From the NCBI GenBank assembly GCA_964059195.1, contig CAXKWD010000007.1, positions 21,463,023 to 21,527,022 of the forward strand: a stretch of 64,000 nucleotides of DNA, given 5' to 3'. Each line of letters begins with the position of its first letter. The stretch's first letter is position 1. The translations under genes and the position numbers were made by a program. This DNA is from Ectobius pallidus. Taxonomy: Eukaryota; Arthropoda; Insecta; Blattodea; Ectobiidae. The notes beneath the pieces were generated by a model, which made no database searches, was not told where the DNA came from, and saw only the letters and a program-made list of their open reading frames with translations. Of the stretch, positions 21,129 through 33,560 are shown one piece after another.

Positions 21129-21787
21129 CGAGGGAGTATCAAATGAAAACCACAATTAATTGTTACCCCACTATTTTTCTGCAGGAAGAATGTTTGTTTG
21201 TACGTTATTTTTCTACATAGTCCCCTCCCAGTTCAATGGACTTATGCCATCAGATAGGAAGTGCTACGATACCGCATGAGAAAAATTATTCTGGTTGACA
21301 CTGTAGGCACTCATGCACCGTCGATTGGATGTCTTCATCAGACTTGAACTTCTGCCCTCCAAGGAGCTCCTTTAATGGACTAAATATATTGAAATCTGAT
21401 GGTGCCAATCCTGGCAAGTATGGTAGATGTGGGGGAGATGTGTCGTCGATGGTTTTCATGGTTGCACGAGCAGCATGAAGACGGGCGTTATCATGTTGAA
21501 GCAAAACACCTGCTCTCAGCAACCCCCTTCGCTTTGTCACCATCAGATTTCCAAATCTTTGGTCCGTTAAAGCATCTCCTTGAAGGGCAGAAGCTCAAAT
21601 CTGACGAAGACGTCCAATCGATGGTACATCGTCAACCAGAATAATTTTTCTCATGTGGTATCGAAGCTCTTCCTATCCAATGGCGTAACTGCATGGAACT
21701 GGGAGGGGACTATGCAGAAAATAATGCACAAGTAAACACTCTTCCTACAGTAAAAATTAATTGCGGTTTTCATTTAATTCTCCCTAA
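21129..21787. mobile_element. palindromic mariner remnant 2 (inverted dimer of 3' ends)
   Basis: The ends CGAGGGAGTATCAAATGAAA (from 21129) and TTAGGGAGAATTAAATGAAA (read inward from 21787) are inverted repeats flanked by TA. The minus-strand frame 21543-21286 gives LLQHDNARLHAARATMK, then LPYLPGLAPSDFNIFSPLKE and GGQKFKSDEDIQS. The plus-strand frame 21522-21644 gives PSDFQIFGPLKHLLEGQ, then KLKSDEDVQSMV. These are the second (HDNAR) and third (PSDF) catalytic-aspartate blocks of a mariner transposase, present once on the left and partly again on the right. The arms join near 21520-21540. N-terminal helix-turn-helix and first-aspartate regions are absent, so the element cannot make transposase. 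Confidence 0.88.
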
Positions 21788-21839
21788 TATTATGCAGGCT
21801 ATATAATATCTCTGTATGACCATATTATCCATATAAAAT

Positions 21840-22415
21840 GCTTAATACAAGTGATATAAAAATATCTTAATGACATAATTAAAGTACTGCTGTTGATATA
21901 GTACTGTTGTTATTACTTAACTATCGATTTCGAACTAGGCATAGGCCTATCCCGCATCGAATAATATCGTAGCGGAACAATCTTGCAAGCCTTGAAAGCA
22001 GCAATTGAAGCTTTTCAAACTGCAGTCAACTGCCTGTATTTAAAATAAATTCAATTCTGTTGAAGTTAATTTTATTATTATGATAAATTGAGTTTATTTC
22101 GTGCATTCCTTTGAGATTAATACGCCCAAGCGAAGACTTCCTCTCTGCATGACTTTGTCGCCTGCCATCTATCGCGAAAGATTAGAACAGCTTACAGCTG
22201 AATAGCCACTAAGTTGAGAGGGTCATTGGTTTTATCAATTATAAGGTATTCTAAAACTACATTTGCCTACATTTACTACAGCCATGCAATTTGCCTATAA
22301 TGGTAATTAAGATTCTCGTATGAATAAGATGAAACTCCCTTACGCACGTTTCATAAACTTTCTCGCGTTTATAATAAATGCCAATATAAGCTCGTTGCAT
22401 AATATTATAAACGAA
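21840..22415 (+). repeat. interspersed repeat family F, copy 1
   Basis: It shares ordered blocks with 60268-60812: ACAAGTGATATAA, CGGAACAATCTTG, TTTAAAATAAATT, CTGCCATCTATCGC, TTGCCTATAATGGTAATTAA, GTTTCATAAAC and GCTCGTTGCATAATRTA. There is no ORF, the ends are not sharp and the class is unknown. Confidence 0.55.
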
Positions 22416-25400
22416 CAATATTTTTAAAGGAATAAGTGAAGTTCGTTAAGGCCTTGCTAATAACTAGGGAGCGGATTCTTATGCACCAAAAATGCTTAAA
22501 GGTGAGATGGTAGTGTCAAAAAATAATTTTTTTTTCCCTTTGGCTCATGTAATAGAGAATAGTTTTCTGAACATTTTGATATGTAGGTCTTATATGTTGC
22601 GTTATTATTAAGCCAATCAGAGCGACAGTTATAGTCCTGGAGCTTTCTAAAATGGATAAAGGTTAGAACATGCATGTCATTTTCTTTTCGCTCTTCTGTA
22701 AAATTACATTTTTTGTACTTCAGGTACCATTTTCTGAAAAGCTATTCATGCTAAAATAATGAAACTTTTAAGAATTCATTATAGATGGATGACAATTCTC
22801 CCTTAGCAGAATTATGGGTTTTTGCAGTTTTGATGCAGTAATATTGTACATATTAGACTGATTGTGCTAGAGTAAATAGCAGTACCTATTTTTAGTAAGT
22901 TCCCAAAGTTTCACAAAAATCTAAGCTACAGAAATTGAATAAAGCGTACCTATGTCAAGGGAAGAAACTGTAAAACTAAATTATCCGTATGTGTTAAAAA
23001 ATTCTTTCCTACCAGACAATGAGTTCTAGAACAAACATTATCTGCTTATTTTAAACTACAGAGTGCACTTGCAAAGCATAAAAAAATTCAACTAAATCTG
23101 ACTGTTAACACCTGAGTTATGGCTTCTTGAACATACGCTATATTTTCTATCATTTTGCTAGCGTTAACTTCCATCTCCCCTTAAAATAGGCTGGCAAATA
23201 GACATTTCAAACATTGGATTTAGGCACTCGTATAGACTGTTAAGTACAATAATCAATGTAAAATTGACTTAGCCTATTGTCTACAGTCCATGGACAATTT
23301 TCATTGCTGTTAATCACTGCTTATGTGAATTAAGATCCTCACTACTGCAACTAGTTCTATAGTCAGGATGTGTTTGTGGTTTGAGAATCTTCATTCTACT
23401 TCACGATGTTACGGGAAACATTTTTAGATTTGCCAATCCTGAAGACGTTAAACTTTCGTTTTCACTTTTTCCCTGTTATGAATTTTCCTCAAATTGTTGG
23501 TTTATTCCGTGACCGGAGTCCGGATTAAGCAAGAAATGACAGGGATAATATTATAACCTCTGTTCTGTCTTTACATTCTGCAATTGTTTAACATGTTTTC
23601 TGTTCTCTTGTTCCCAGGTGAGTGCCAGGTTCTGCTTCTGTAATGTCTTCCTGATTGGTAAGTTACCACATTGCCTCAATGGAGAATCGAACAATTTTTG
23701 AAAAGATGAGCAGAAGGAGTCTTTTTAAATCTCCAAAATATATCTCATGTGCATTGCGTTCTATTTTTTCTACGATAAAGATTTAGGCTAGTTAATAGTA
23801 AAAGCGCAAATAATTAATAACTAACAAGAGCTGTTCTGAAGTTAGTATCGTTAAAACATATAGGTCTACTATTTTAATCTTAGTAGCGTTCGATACATCG
23901 ACTATTTAGGCGTAAGCGCAAGTAGTCGCATCTTATCTAGCTGCTGGTAATTTAATCGTTAGTTAATCTTATCAAGAAATAAAAGGAAGTAAATACGCAG
24001 GTAAGATTACAATTGTAAAATTAAACTAACAAATATGATTAGGGTAAGGTAAGGTAATTTGCGGATATAGGTTATTTGGTGGGATATACGTTACTTGGTG
24101 ATCTTTCTTGTAAGGCGTGCCACCAGGTAAGACAGTATTTTATGGCATGGCTCGCGGTGCACATCTTACCTCCTTCATTCGCATACCTCTCTGTTAATTA
24201 AAACTTACAATATTACTAATTTCCTGTTCCTGAAACAAATATCAGTAGCTATTAGAAAAATATAGCAGCAAGTTGGCACTTCTTTACGCTTGTGTTTTTT
24301 TTATATTTAATTGAGCAAGTGCGAACATTTCGTCAGATTTCATTGTTACGACGTCCCATCTGTTCTTTATAATCAATACTATTTTTCAAAGTGTGATACA
24401 ATAACCAGTCCGTGTTTCAGTACATAACTTATAGTATTCCAATTAATTTTTAGAGTTCTCCTTACTTTATTTGTGGTTCAAAACTACCCTTTCTCAATTT
24501 AGTAACATAGTGAAAAACATTGCCTGGAAGCAGGTTGGTTAAAAAGAAACTAATAATTATTTACAAGTAGGCCTACTTATATATTGTTATCCGGCCAATC
24601 ACTCTATTTTGACGTTTTCTTCAACTCGTAGCCAAGATTCACAATTCAATTGAATTAATTAAAACCAGGTAAATTTATATAACTGTTGCGCCGCCGAAGT
24701 TTCGGTGACACTACACATGTCATGTTTCTGCTTTAGGCCTTTAGGATATGGATAGGCACTGCTGTGGATTATTTAGGATAGCATGCAAAATGATTAATTA
24801 ATTTCATGCACAATGAAATATACTTAATATACTAAAGTAAATACTAATTTATTGTAAATTAATATAATAGTAATAATAGGCCTATATAGTTATATAATAG
24901 TTCTCTTTAAAAGATCTAATAATAATTTGAAATATTTCTATTGATAAAAATAATTATCTTGCTTTGACTCTGCATAAATTATACTTTTATTTATTTATTT
25001 ATTTTCTTACCCTTTATTTCAAGAATTTGACTTACTAAATTTTAACTCTTTTAATTGCTATAGATTCTTAAGACTTCACTTTTCTAATAAAAATTTGTTA
25101 TAATATCTTATTGTTTCTTTTTAAATAAACTATTAAAGTTATCTTTATCATATACTAAGATGAATTTTTAAACTTAGGCCTACATTTTATTCTTGACGTA
25201 ACTTCCAGCGTTGTCATCTTGGCTTCCAGAATTACTTCATAGCGATGAGAAGTTGAACAACAAGAGAGATTTTAGCGGCATGTAAGCCCTTAAATGGACT
25301 TTTCAACTGACGCTATTACCCGGATAATCCACTGTCAGTATAACGCGGGAGATTTAATTATTATGCGTCTATATCGGCACTTACGCCATTATTGTAGTAA

Positions 25401-25751
25401 ACCTTTCATTAAACACTCTATAAATTAATTTATACTTCGATAAGTTACGTGTAAAACAGGAATATACAAACATCGTCAATATTCGTATACATTCGAACTT
25501 ATTCCGAACGTTTATCCAATAAAATACATTTCCCAGCTTTGCAAAGGTTTAGCTGTCACAAGCTGTGATCCTGTGAATTAAAGGAATGCCAACTCATCAA
25601 GGCAAACGATCTCCAGTTACTGCTGACAAACACATTCTTCTACTTTCAACATTTCCTGCATATGATAATGCTACCTCTTATAGTACCGGTAACTTAAATT
25701 AAATAATCAAAATAATAAATATATCTTTCTTTCGTTCATTAGGACCTAACG
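22416..25751. other. long AT-rich stretch without recognisable gene
   Basis: A single end-like motif TAGGGAGCGGATTCTTATG at 22466 resembles the hAT-like terminus at 5276, but no partner end was found. The word GTAACATAGTGAAAAACATT at 24502 recurs at 27871 with one or two changes, a hint of another dispersed repeat. I see no ORF, RNA gene or array. Confidence 0.45.
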
Positions 25752-25868
25752 TTCTGGCCTATAACATAACAAAGTGATTTTTGAGCGTACAGATACACGG
25801 ACGGGAGGACAGAAATTTCCTGTCTACTAGACAATCTCATAAAGTTCCATTCTGGCACTTAATAATCG
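25752..25868 (-). repeat. GTCY-type repeat fragment (minus strand)
   Basis: On the minus strand it reads ATTAAGTGCCAGAATGGAAC, then ATGAGATTG and a short GTCC-containing tract. This is the 5' end of the family seen at 58008-58536. It stops after about 115 bp. Confidence 0.6.
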
Positions 25869-26599
25869 TAGCACTGATATTAATATTAAAGAAAACATTT
25901 ACTTAACTACAGATTATTATATTTTCTTGAAGAAATCTGTACACAGAAAAATGAAAAATATTCAGGTATTATACTACGTGGTTCCATATAAATTTCCTCG
26001 CTGAATGTAGCAATAATTAAAGTGGGCCTACGCCATAATATTATATTGATTTCGTGTATTTTGCACTCTCTTTACCGAGGAAAATCTAATTCTCTTGAAT
26101 AGTCGGAGCAATTATTTACTCAGATAATAACCTGGAGGTTTGTACATTCAGCAATCTAAAAAGTCAATAATAAAGTTTGTGCAATAAATTTGGAACTGTT
26201 TATTTTAAAAGATTATTTAGTTAAATTAATATACAATACCAATTTGAGGTGGAAATAAGGGAGTACATTGCCTTTGGCAATTGTGTTCGCTCTGCCACAT
26301 TTTAATCATAATTCGGAAAATCCCGTGAACGAGTTTTCTGATACAATCTCTTGCAGGTAATTTTTCAACCACATATTTGAAAAGTAGTAATAGTTTTCTG
26401 GCTTAATGAAATATATAAGATCAAATAACACAATAAAATATGTTAATATTAAAATAAATCGCCTTATAATTTATACAATATTGAAATAAATAGTAAGTTA
26501 CTTGAAATAGCTGACCTGTAACTGCCGGCAGCAACACAATGAAGCAAATATAAGCCCGGGGGTGTGGCTGTGAAATCGACAAATAGATAATTCAATACA

Positions 26600-26965
26600 T
26601 TTACTCATCTTTATTCTGAGAATCTATGGTGAGCGGGAAAATATCTGTCCGTCCGTGTGTCTGTACACGCGATAACTCGAATACGCTTTATCGGATTTTT
26701 ATGAAACTAAACAAGGAAAGCAGGAAGGTAAGGGAACTCAGGGGTAGTAGGATCGGATTCTTTCGGACGGAGAAGTAGGTTTAGGTTATAGAACATCCGC
26801 AACACAATGCTTAACAACATTATAAAATTCAATAAATATGCCTAAAATACAGAATACAAGACTTCATCTAGGAGTTAGGAATATAAAATACAAGTTTTCA
26901 GATGTTAGCCTATTTCACTCCATCTGGCACTTTGTTACACCAGTTTATCTGATTTTATTTCTAAT
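26600..26965 (+). repeat. GTCY-type repeat, partial and interrupted
   Basis: GTCCGTCCGTGTGTCTGTAC and GATAACTCGAATACGCTTTA match the family core. The copy breaks off near 26708. A family-like end (TCTGGCACTTTGTTACACCA, then GATTTTATTT) reappears at 26925-26965, so the two parts may be one disrupted copy. Confidence 0.5.
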
Positions 26966-27257
26966 ACTATATTTGGCAGTGATATTCATCATCTTTCACT
27001 TAAGTATACATTAAGCATTTAGCATATAGTTTGTATTCCACTTGTTCATAATTGTGTATCCTGTGCACACAGACACACATGCAAACGCGCCCAATATATA
27101 CTTGTTAGTTCATCTTTTTGTTTTTCACATTCTCTCCTTATTGTAACTGGTTGAAAATGAAACATTTTTGTCTTATATTCCAATGTAGGTTATACCAACT
27201 ACATTACTATTTTATTGCAATTATTTCCATTGTATTTATTGTATTTTTGAAGGTGTA

Positions 27258-27529
27258 CAGGTAGGGAAAAAAGCGGACCGACTCTTGTAGCTGAATATAA
27301 TATAATTTGTGTTAGTATTTTATAATAATATTAATAATTAATATATTCAGTTATAAAACAATACGATTAGAAACCATATTCTGGGTTTCGAAATGGGCTA
27401 AGTCAACAGTCGACACTAGAACAAATTTCAATACATCCCCTGCTATCCTGTGAATGCCGCCAGGCATGCGCAGTGGCTCATATCGGCAACTTAGATATTT
27501 TTGTCAGTCCGCTTTTTTCCCCCTACCTG
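27258..27529. mobile_element. short TA-flanked MITE
   Basis: The terminal inverted repeats are CAGGTAGGGAAAAAAGCGGA at 27258 and CAGGTAGGGGGAAAAAAGCG read inward from 27529. About 28 bp pair, with a 2-bp offset. TA flanks each end (27256-27257, 27530-27531), which suggests the Tc1/mariner/pogo superfamily. There is no ORF. Confidence 0.8.
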
Positions 27530-27554
27530 TACATATAATGTATTTTGTATTAAT

Positions 27555-27625
27555 CCTGGTTCAGTGGAAGAATAGCCCATTTGGCCTTAACTCTGCCAGG
27601 CAAAATAAAACATTATTGTTGCTAT
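27555..27625 (+). repeat. LINE 3' end fragment
   Basis: The segment CAGTGGAAGAATAGCCCATT followed by TGGCCTTAACTCTGCCAGGC, AAATAAAA and an ATT-rich tail is a recurrent LINE 3' UTR end in insects. A related end on the other strand is at 32768-32872. Confidence 0.5.
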
Positions 27626-27627
27626 TA

Positions 27628-27745
27628 TTATTAAGTGCCAGAATGGTACTTTCTAAGATTACATGGTGGACAGACGTCTGTCTGTGTGTCTGTAGCCTAC
27701 ATGCAAAAACTCTAAAAATAATAAAATCTAATTACATTTTTTAAT
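27628..27745 (+). repeat. GTCY-type repeat fragment
   Basis: It begins ATTAAGTGCCAGAATGGTAC, the family 5' end, followed by GACGTCTGTCTGTGTGTCTG. It degenerates after about 110 bp. Confidence 0.6.
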
Positions 27746-28282
27746 TTTCGCCTATATGATTCCATATTTGCACAAACTGTCACCAAATTGCCTAGTATCA
27801 TCATCAAATTACCTTCAATTCAGTGTTGTCTTTAAAGATTTGTAAATCAAAGGCGGTGTGTACGAATTTAGTAACATAGTGGAAAACATCGCCTGGAAGA
27901 ATGGTTTCAAAATATGAGTACAGATTGAAAAAATAATTCTGTATTTTCGCTAAAAGAAATTATTTTTATGTAAATATATCACCACGCACCTTATCTCACT
28001 CTATACCTCTTGTCTGCAATAATAGATGTATGGGAAGTTAGTGGCTTTGATATAAATGACGCACACACGTTTTTTAAGTATTAAATAGATACAGGTAAGT
28101 TAGGTTACCGGCAATGGGTGCAGGAAAGTCGAGTTTCTGCCCTATTAGCATGAAATGGATGAAAGAGCACTATCGCACAAAAGAAGTCATAGAAACTGAG
28201 TTGAGGGGATGTTCAGATTCAGTTGAGGCACACTGAACTGTCAGATCTGTTCATTTCAGATAGAATGAACTTTCAATCTTCT

Positions 28283-29110
28283 CTATATATATAAAAGGCT
28301 TTGTCCTGACTGACTGAATGAATGACTGACTGACTGATTGACTGAATGACAGGAATCAACGTACAGCCTAAACTATAACAGGTAGAGACTTGGAATTTTG
28401 ACAGTACCTTCGTTTTATAATGTAGGTGCTCACTAAGAAAGGATTTTGAAAAATTCTGATTCTAAATGCCAAAAATTAAATGTTTTTGAAAATACTTAAT
28501 CCCTTTTTACATAGAATTATCAATTCCAAATCACAGAATATATTGTTGCCAAATGGTATCATGTGGGCTTGGAAGAAACAAATGAAATGCACTTTTGACA
28601 AATAAGAGAAGTTATCAAAATAATTCATGTTATAAATAAATATTACAGAATGAAATCCACTAAAAATAATGGAATCACATAACTTTCTCTACCCTGGACA
28701 TAGAGAAAACAAAACGAGGTATGGTAATGTGTATATTATTATATTATATCACAGGTTTTTGGAGAGAAAAGTATGAAGGCTTTATGGTAACATAAGAGTG
28801 GGAAATTTCCCGCCTCGATATTACAATTTTATGTTACAGGAATTTCTGTTTCTTCTTATTTAAACCTCTACCAGGCTTGCTGTGCACTGTACAAGCGATG
28901 GGATGCAAAATTCTAGATCCTCTATGAGCCATAAAAAAACTATATCAAGCGTTTTCTGAGGGAATAGTTTGAGTGTAATAAGTCGTTCTTCCTATTTCAA
29001 ATTATAAATGCCTATATAAGGACCTAGAATTTAAAATTGAAAATCCTTCATAAGCTAATTTCCAATTACAAAATACAAAACCCGGGCGACGCCGGGTCTT
29101 TTAAGCTAGT
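28283..29110 (-). mobile_element. mini-me-like element, copy 3 (minus strand)
   Basis: On the minus strand it starts AACTAGCTTAAAAGACCCGG and ends in a CAGTCAGT/CATTCAGT array, AGGACAAAGCCTTTTATATA. Over the body it is nearly identical to 11225-12076, so both are young. It has a block near 29010-28990 that is deleted in copy 1 and retained (SINE-split) in copy 2. Confidence 0.75.
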
Positions 29111-29329
29111 TCAGTATATACAATAAACTTTCTTAGCTTATTTTGAAACAGGCCTACCTGTTAGAGTAAACTTCGTTGCAGGTCGATGACCGCACAAATG
29201 ATTTCATTCACTACACAGTTTCTCTTCAAAGTGTATTGTTCTCAATTCCATTGAACTCAAAATCTCTTAAACTACATTAAAACACTTCAAGAAAATTCTT
29301 GTTCTCACTATTGATGCGGTGATATTGTT

Positions 29330-29480
29330 TTGGAAACATGGTAGTAGTAATAGTGGGTAGGTCTATATTTATTTATCCTAACATTTCTTACATATAGACC
29401 ATATTATTAAAATTAACCAGTGTACGGGTCGGTATTGACCATGAGCTCACATCATATACTTAAATTATTACACACAAAAA
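29330..29480 (+). repeat. interspersed repeat family H, copy 1
   Basis: It shares GGAAACATGGTAGT, AATAGTG, TATATTTATTT and ATTAACCAGTGTACGGGTCGG with 30335-30460. Class unknown. Confidence 0.5.
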
Positions 29481-31133
29481 TACATATGTATTCTATTATT
29501 TACATATCTAAGAGTATTCAAAGACGTAACCTCCAACTCCCAAGCAAAGTAAAAATTGACCTAGAAAGAAATGCACCTAACCAGTAATATATTACTTAGA
29601 TGCCCACAGTTCTCCAAGCAGAAGCTTTCTATCACACATCTAACTTTCTGGAGAATTTTACATGGCTCATGCCAATTGTGTTCATTCAACAACAGTTTCA
29701 GACATGCCTCCATATTGTATAAGACTTACCTTAACAGCTTTGGAATGTGGGGAAAGTAGGGAGACGTGTTGGCTGTTGGGGTGCTACTCTTCGCTTATGT
29801 TCGTTCCAAAATCATTAATCTCATCTCGGACACAAACTATAATGCCGCATGTAGTAGGTGAGTTAATGTTTTCTTATAACGCATGTTAGGTCGTTCCCTT
29901 AAGTGTTCTTCTTCCTTTATTCACTCTTCAGACAAACCCAACACGCATTCCTTCAAGGGCTGTTAAGGCGAGTCCCACACAATACTTCTATGCGAGTCCA
30001 AAAATTTGTCTGGCAGCATCATAACTCTCCAGCGTTCTGTAACTCCACATTCTGACAAAATATGAAGCCGATTTCATTTTCTCTACACATTGAACAGATT
30101 CTCACCCTATCTCATCCGAAATCCTCTTAGATTGCCATCTGCCCAGGCAGAAATGGCAGATTAAACACAAAGAGCAGGCCATGCAACATGAAGTAAAAGA
30201 ATCCCTGCACGACCATGAATAGAGTAAAGCAATGAATTTCCATTTAAACTAATGGCATTATTAGGGAGCGGATTGTTACGCTTCAAAATACTTAAAATAG
30301 GCAGGTTAAAAGGCGTTTAGAACGTATTGTTTAGGAAACATGGTAGTGCTAATAGTGTGTATATTTATTTTTCATAAAATGTCTTAAATATTACTAACAT
30401 TAACCAGCGCACGGGTCGGTATCGACAATACTCTATTATCTACAGTCTACAGTAAATTACCCAGACCAACAGCCATTTTGGTGCCTTAGGGTTTGTACCT
30501 ATTCTTGGGTATATTTAGGTTGCTGATGCCAAATGTGCCATTAGTTTTCCCTATCAGCTTTAGTTTTTGAGATATGGTAGTCCCATTATGCATATTATTC
30601 CATTTTACGTTTGATATAAATAAAAAAACAGTGCCTATTTTTAGCTTCTAAATCATGTGAACAAATAAGCAACACACTATCATTACAACAACAATATAAC
30701 ATGGGGTCTTTCAAAAACTTGATGTCACATACTGTACGGTTGTTATGACTTATGAGCTGTCAATTTGAGGGCCAATCCAGCTTTCTGCTAGTTTTCGTCC
30801 TACGTGTCCAAAGTATGGTCAAGAACCTTCGCTAGCTATATTATCAAGCAAGATTTCGTTTCACTAGACTAAGAGCTCACGAATAAAATCCCCCCTCCCC
30901 CCGACAAAAGTAGAGCTGGTAGGGAAAAACTGTTTACATATTTGGAATAAGCACACTAAACATAGCCAAAATCTGGTAAAACATCTGAGACACCAAACAG
31001 AAAGTTCTTTTTCATGGGCTGTGATATCATTGCTGTTAAATTTCCTTCTACTGAAATTAGTTCTAATGTCTGAAAGGTGTTTTTTATATCTAATTTGAGA
31101 AGCTTCGTTCTATTTTACATGTTAAGGGATACA
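29481..31133. other. no gene recognised apart from repeat family H
   Basis: Small plus-strand ORFs at 29571-29889 have no motif. An hAT-like end word (TAGGGAGCGGATTGTTACG) at 30263 has no visible partner. Confidence 0.4.
30335..30460 (+). repeat. interspersed repeat family H, copy 2
   Basis: It matches 29330-29480 in order (GGAAACATGGTAGTGCTAAT, ATTAACCAGCGCACGGGTCG). The hAT-end-like word at 30263 lies just upstream, so H may be the inside of a decayed DNA transposon. Confidence 0.5.
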
Positions 31134-31165
<32 letters not shown>

Positions 31166-31193
31166 CATCATTATCATCATCACTATTATTAAT
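31134..31193 (+). repeat. ATT/ATC microsatellite
   Basis: An imperfect (ATT)n run grades into ATC triplets. It causes the Ile-rich spurious ORF here. Confidence 0.9.
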
Positions 31194-31863
31194 GTTAAAA
31201 TCAATTCATCTATGTTTCATTACCTTCCCCCCTGGCCATATGTAAAGGAACAGGAGCGTTTCTCGGCCAAACATAAATTTCCAATTAACGTCGAATAGGC
31301 ACGCCAATGCCAATGCTTTTCTAACGACACAGTCAAAACTTACAAAATAGCCAAGTATAGGCAATATTCCACCCCTACTAATGTGAACTGCAATTATATC
31401 TCACTTATGTTTTACGATCAAGGGAAGGAATAGGGAAAATCCATTCTCTCTTTGTAACGCATTGAATCTCTCTGAGATTATATATATAGTAAAATTTTTT
31501 CACAAGAATAAAATTAAAACTTAAGTAAGATAATTTCTCATTATTGCAGGTGTGCTGTAATTTGTTTTGCTTCCAGTATCCCGTTCATTAAAAATAAACA
31601 TGTTCCCAACTTCCAAGTTCACTATAAGCGGAGGAGAAATTCATAGAAAGTTGTTAGATTAAGAAGAACCCTTCAGAAAGTGCAGTTTAAAATAAATTAT
31701 CAGTGAAATTCATAAGTCAATTAATCAAATTACACTATGGATAAAATACTTAACAAGTATAATACCAGGTAAGTGAATTTTGGTAAGAGTAGAGAATTGA
31801 TGGATAGAGGTTTCAAAAAGCGGGAAAAAGTGCTGGAAAAAGACCTTCATTCCCAACTGGAGG

Positions 31864-32097
31864 AGTCGGCCTGGGTGGCGCAGTTAGTATCGTGCTGGCT
31901 TTCTGTGCCCAAGGTTGCGAGTTCCATCCCGGCCCAGGTCGATGGCATTTATGTGTACATAATTGTGACAGGCCCATGTCTGTAGATTTATTGGCATGTA
32001 AAAGAACTCCTGCGAGACAAAATTCCGGCACACCGGCGACGTTCACAGGCCTAAATTGCAATACATCCCCGTCGTTAAATAACCATAAACCAACCAA
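31864..32097 (+). mobile_element. tRNA-derived SINE family C, full length with 11-bp TSD
   Basis: The tRNA-like head GGCCTGGGTGGCGCAGTTAG, B box GAGTTCCATCCC and CGGCCCAGGTCGATGGCATT are followed by CTGTAGATTTATTGGCATG and TAAAAGAACTCCTGCGAG. It ends in an (AACC)n-type tail ATAAACCAACCAA. The 11-bp repeat CCAACTGGAGG flanks it exactly (31853-31863, 32098-32108). ORFs on both strands across it are by-products. Confidence 0.92.
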
Positions 32098-32108
32098 CCA
32101 ACTGGAGG

Positions 32109-32767
32109 CACATTGATTTCTTTCGGAGGGTCTCTGATTTGCTATACAAGAAAAGTCACTCACTTACAAACTCTAACCTTAGTTATAGACTAAAGATCAT
32201 GGGCTAGATTTAAAGCAGTAAAATTATTAGAGCGAGGACTCTCTCTCCAATAAGATCAGATTTCAAAGCACCTGGATGGCGGTAGGTGGCAGCTACTATT
32301 ATTTATTTAGTTAGGCAATTCATTTTCATTTAGATGCACAAGCCACTCATTAAAATTTTCCAAAGTGGCACGGCCATTTCCTCCAGATTATAGCCAACCA
32401 TTAAGAAGCCATGTTTGTTCACAGTTAAATTACCGGGTAGTGACTTGAATTTGCCGGAGGGCCCAGTGACCGTCGCACTGAATTAATTTCCTGGAGGGAC
32501 AAACTGGGTGTTCACCAAACAGCACCTCCTGGTTCTTTGTAACGGCAATTATGTCACAACTTAACGGAAACTTCCTGCTGCATGTAGTTATGTTTTATCT
32601 CTGTCTAAATTATGCCGCAGTCCCCTAGTTTGTATTACTTTCTATACGTTGTACTCTCACCTGGGTATAGACTTTGCGAACATAACACATCTGAACTGGT
32701 CCATCTTATAGTTGAAAATAGGCCTACTGAAGTTGCCGTGGATTTTACAGTACCCGTAACCTTTCTA
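32109..32767. other. no gene recognised
   Basis: The stretch 32430-32560 has moderate G+C (CCGGAGGGCCCAGTGACCGT and neighbours) but no repeat match or ORF with a motif. Confidence 0.4.
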
Positions 32768-33560
32768 CAACAATTAATAATAATAATAATAATAATAATA
32801 ATTATTATTATTATTATTTTATTTCACCTGGAGAAAGTTAAGACTGTAAGGTCTTTTCTTCCACTTCACCAGGGTCTAATAGTTACATACATACATGCAT
32901 TATTACATTTCATTATTTACATTATTTCACATTTAGTACAAGTAAAAACAAAAACCGACAGAAAATACTATTTCTGTTTTAGCATTTAAAATGTAAGGTA
33001 TGCCCCTAGATGAGAAAAGCTCGTGTTTAGGGGTATAATAGAATAATAGAAATATATTTATATATATCAATGCACAGTATACTACAAACGAAAATTATAA
33101 ATGTATGAGTACATGTATATAAAATAATTTTGCATCATTAACCAGTGGTTTATATAGAAATTACAAAAAAACACAAAAATACATTTTTATAGAATAAATT
33201 GGGTTGAAAGATTGAAAGATAAAACAAAATTACATTAGTTGTTGCAATATAACGCAATAAATAACACAAAATACATTAAATTGCACAACTTAACACATTA
33301 AATGACACAACATAACACACCGTACTTTGTATATGTGCTGTTAACTGCGATTTGAAGGTTGACAGTCAGTGACCGGCAGTCCTTGATGTGAGATGATAAA
33401 GAATTCCACATTCGGATGACCGAAGCAAAGAATGATGAGTAAAGAGATATTAGACAGTTGATCGAAGAAAAATCCAGACAAAATTTAATTAGGGGTTTTA
33501 TAAGTTCTTTTGGAAGAGAAAAATTATAGAATGAATTAATTATTAATGCTGATGGTTTTT
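32768..33560 (-). pseudogene. LINE 3' end: ORF2 C-terminus, UTR and AAT tail (minus strand)
   Basis: On the minus strand the frame near 33450-33355 reads SLYSSFFASVIRMWNSLSSH then IKDCRSLTVNL. This matches the common LINE C-terminal signature SFF.R....WNSLP. A long AT-rich UTR follows, then AGTGGAAGAAAAGACCTTAC, CTTAACTTTCTCCAGGTGAA and an (AAT)n/(ATT)n tail (32776-32822). The 5' portion is lost. The UTR end resembles 27555-27625, suggesting the same LINE family. Confidence 0.6.

Noticed and set aside
22466..22490. hAT-like terminus without partner (also at 30263)
   Set aside because: I found no inverted counterpart or 8-bp duplication within several kilobases.
31773..32163. ORFs of 70-116 codons on both strands
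   Set aside because: They overlie the family C SINE with its target duplication and are not coding.
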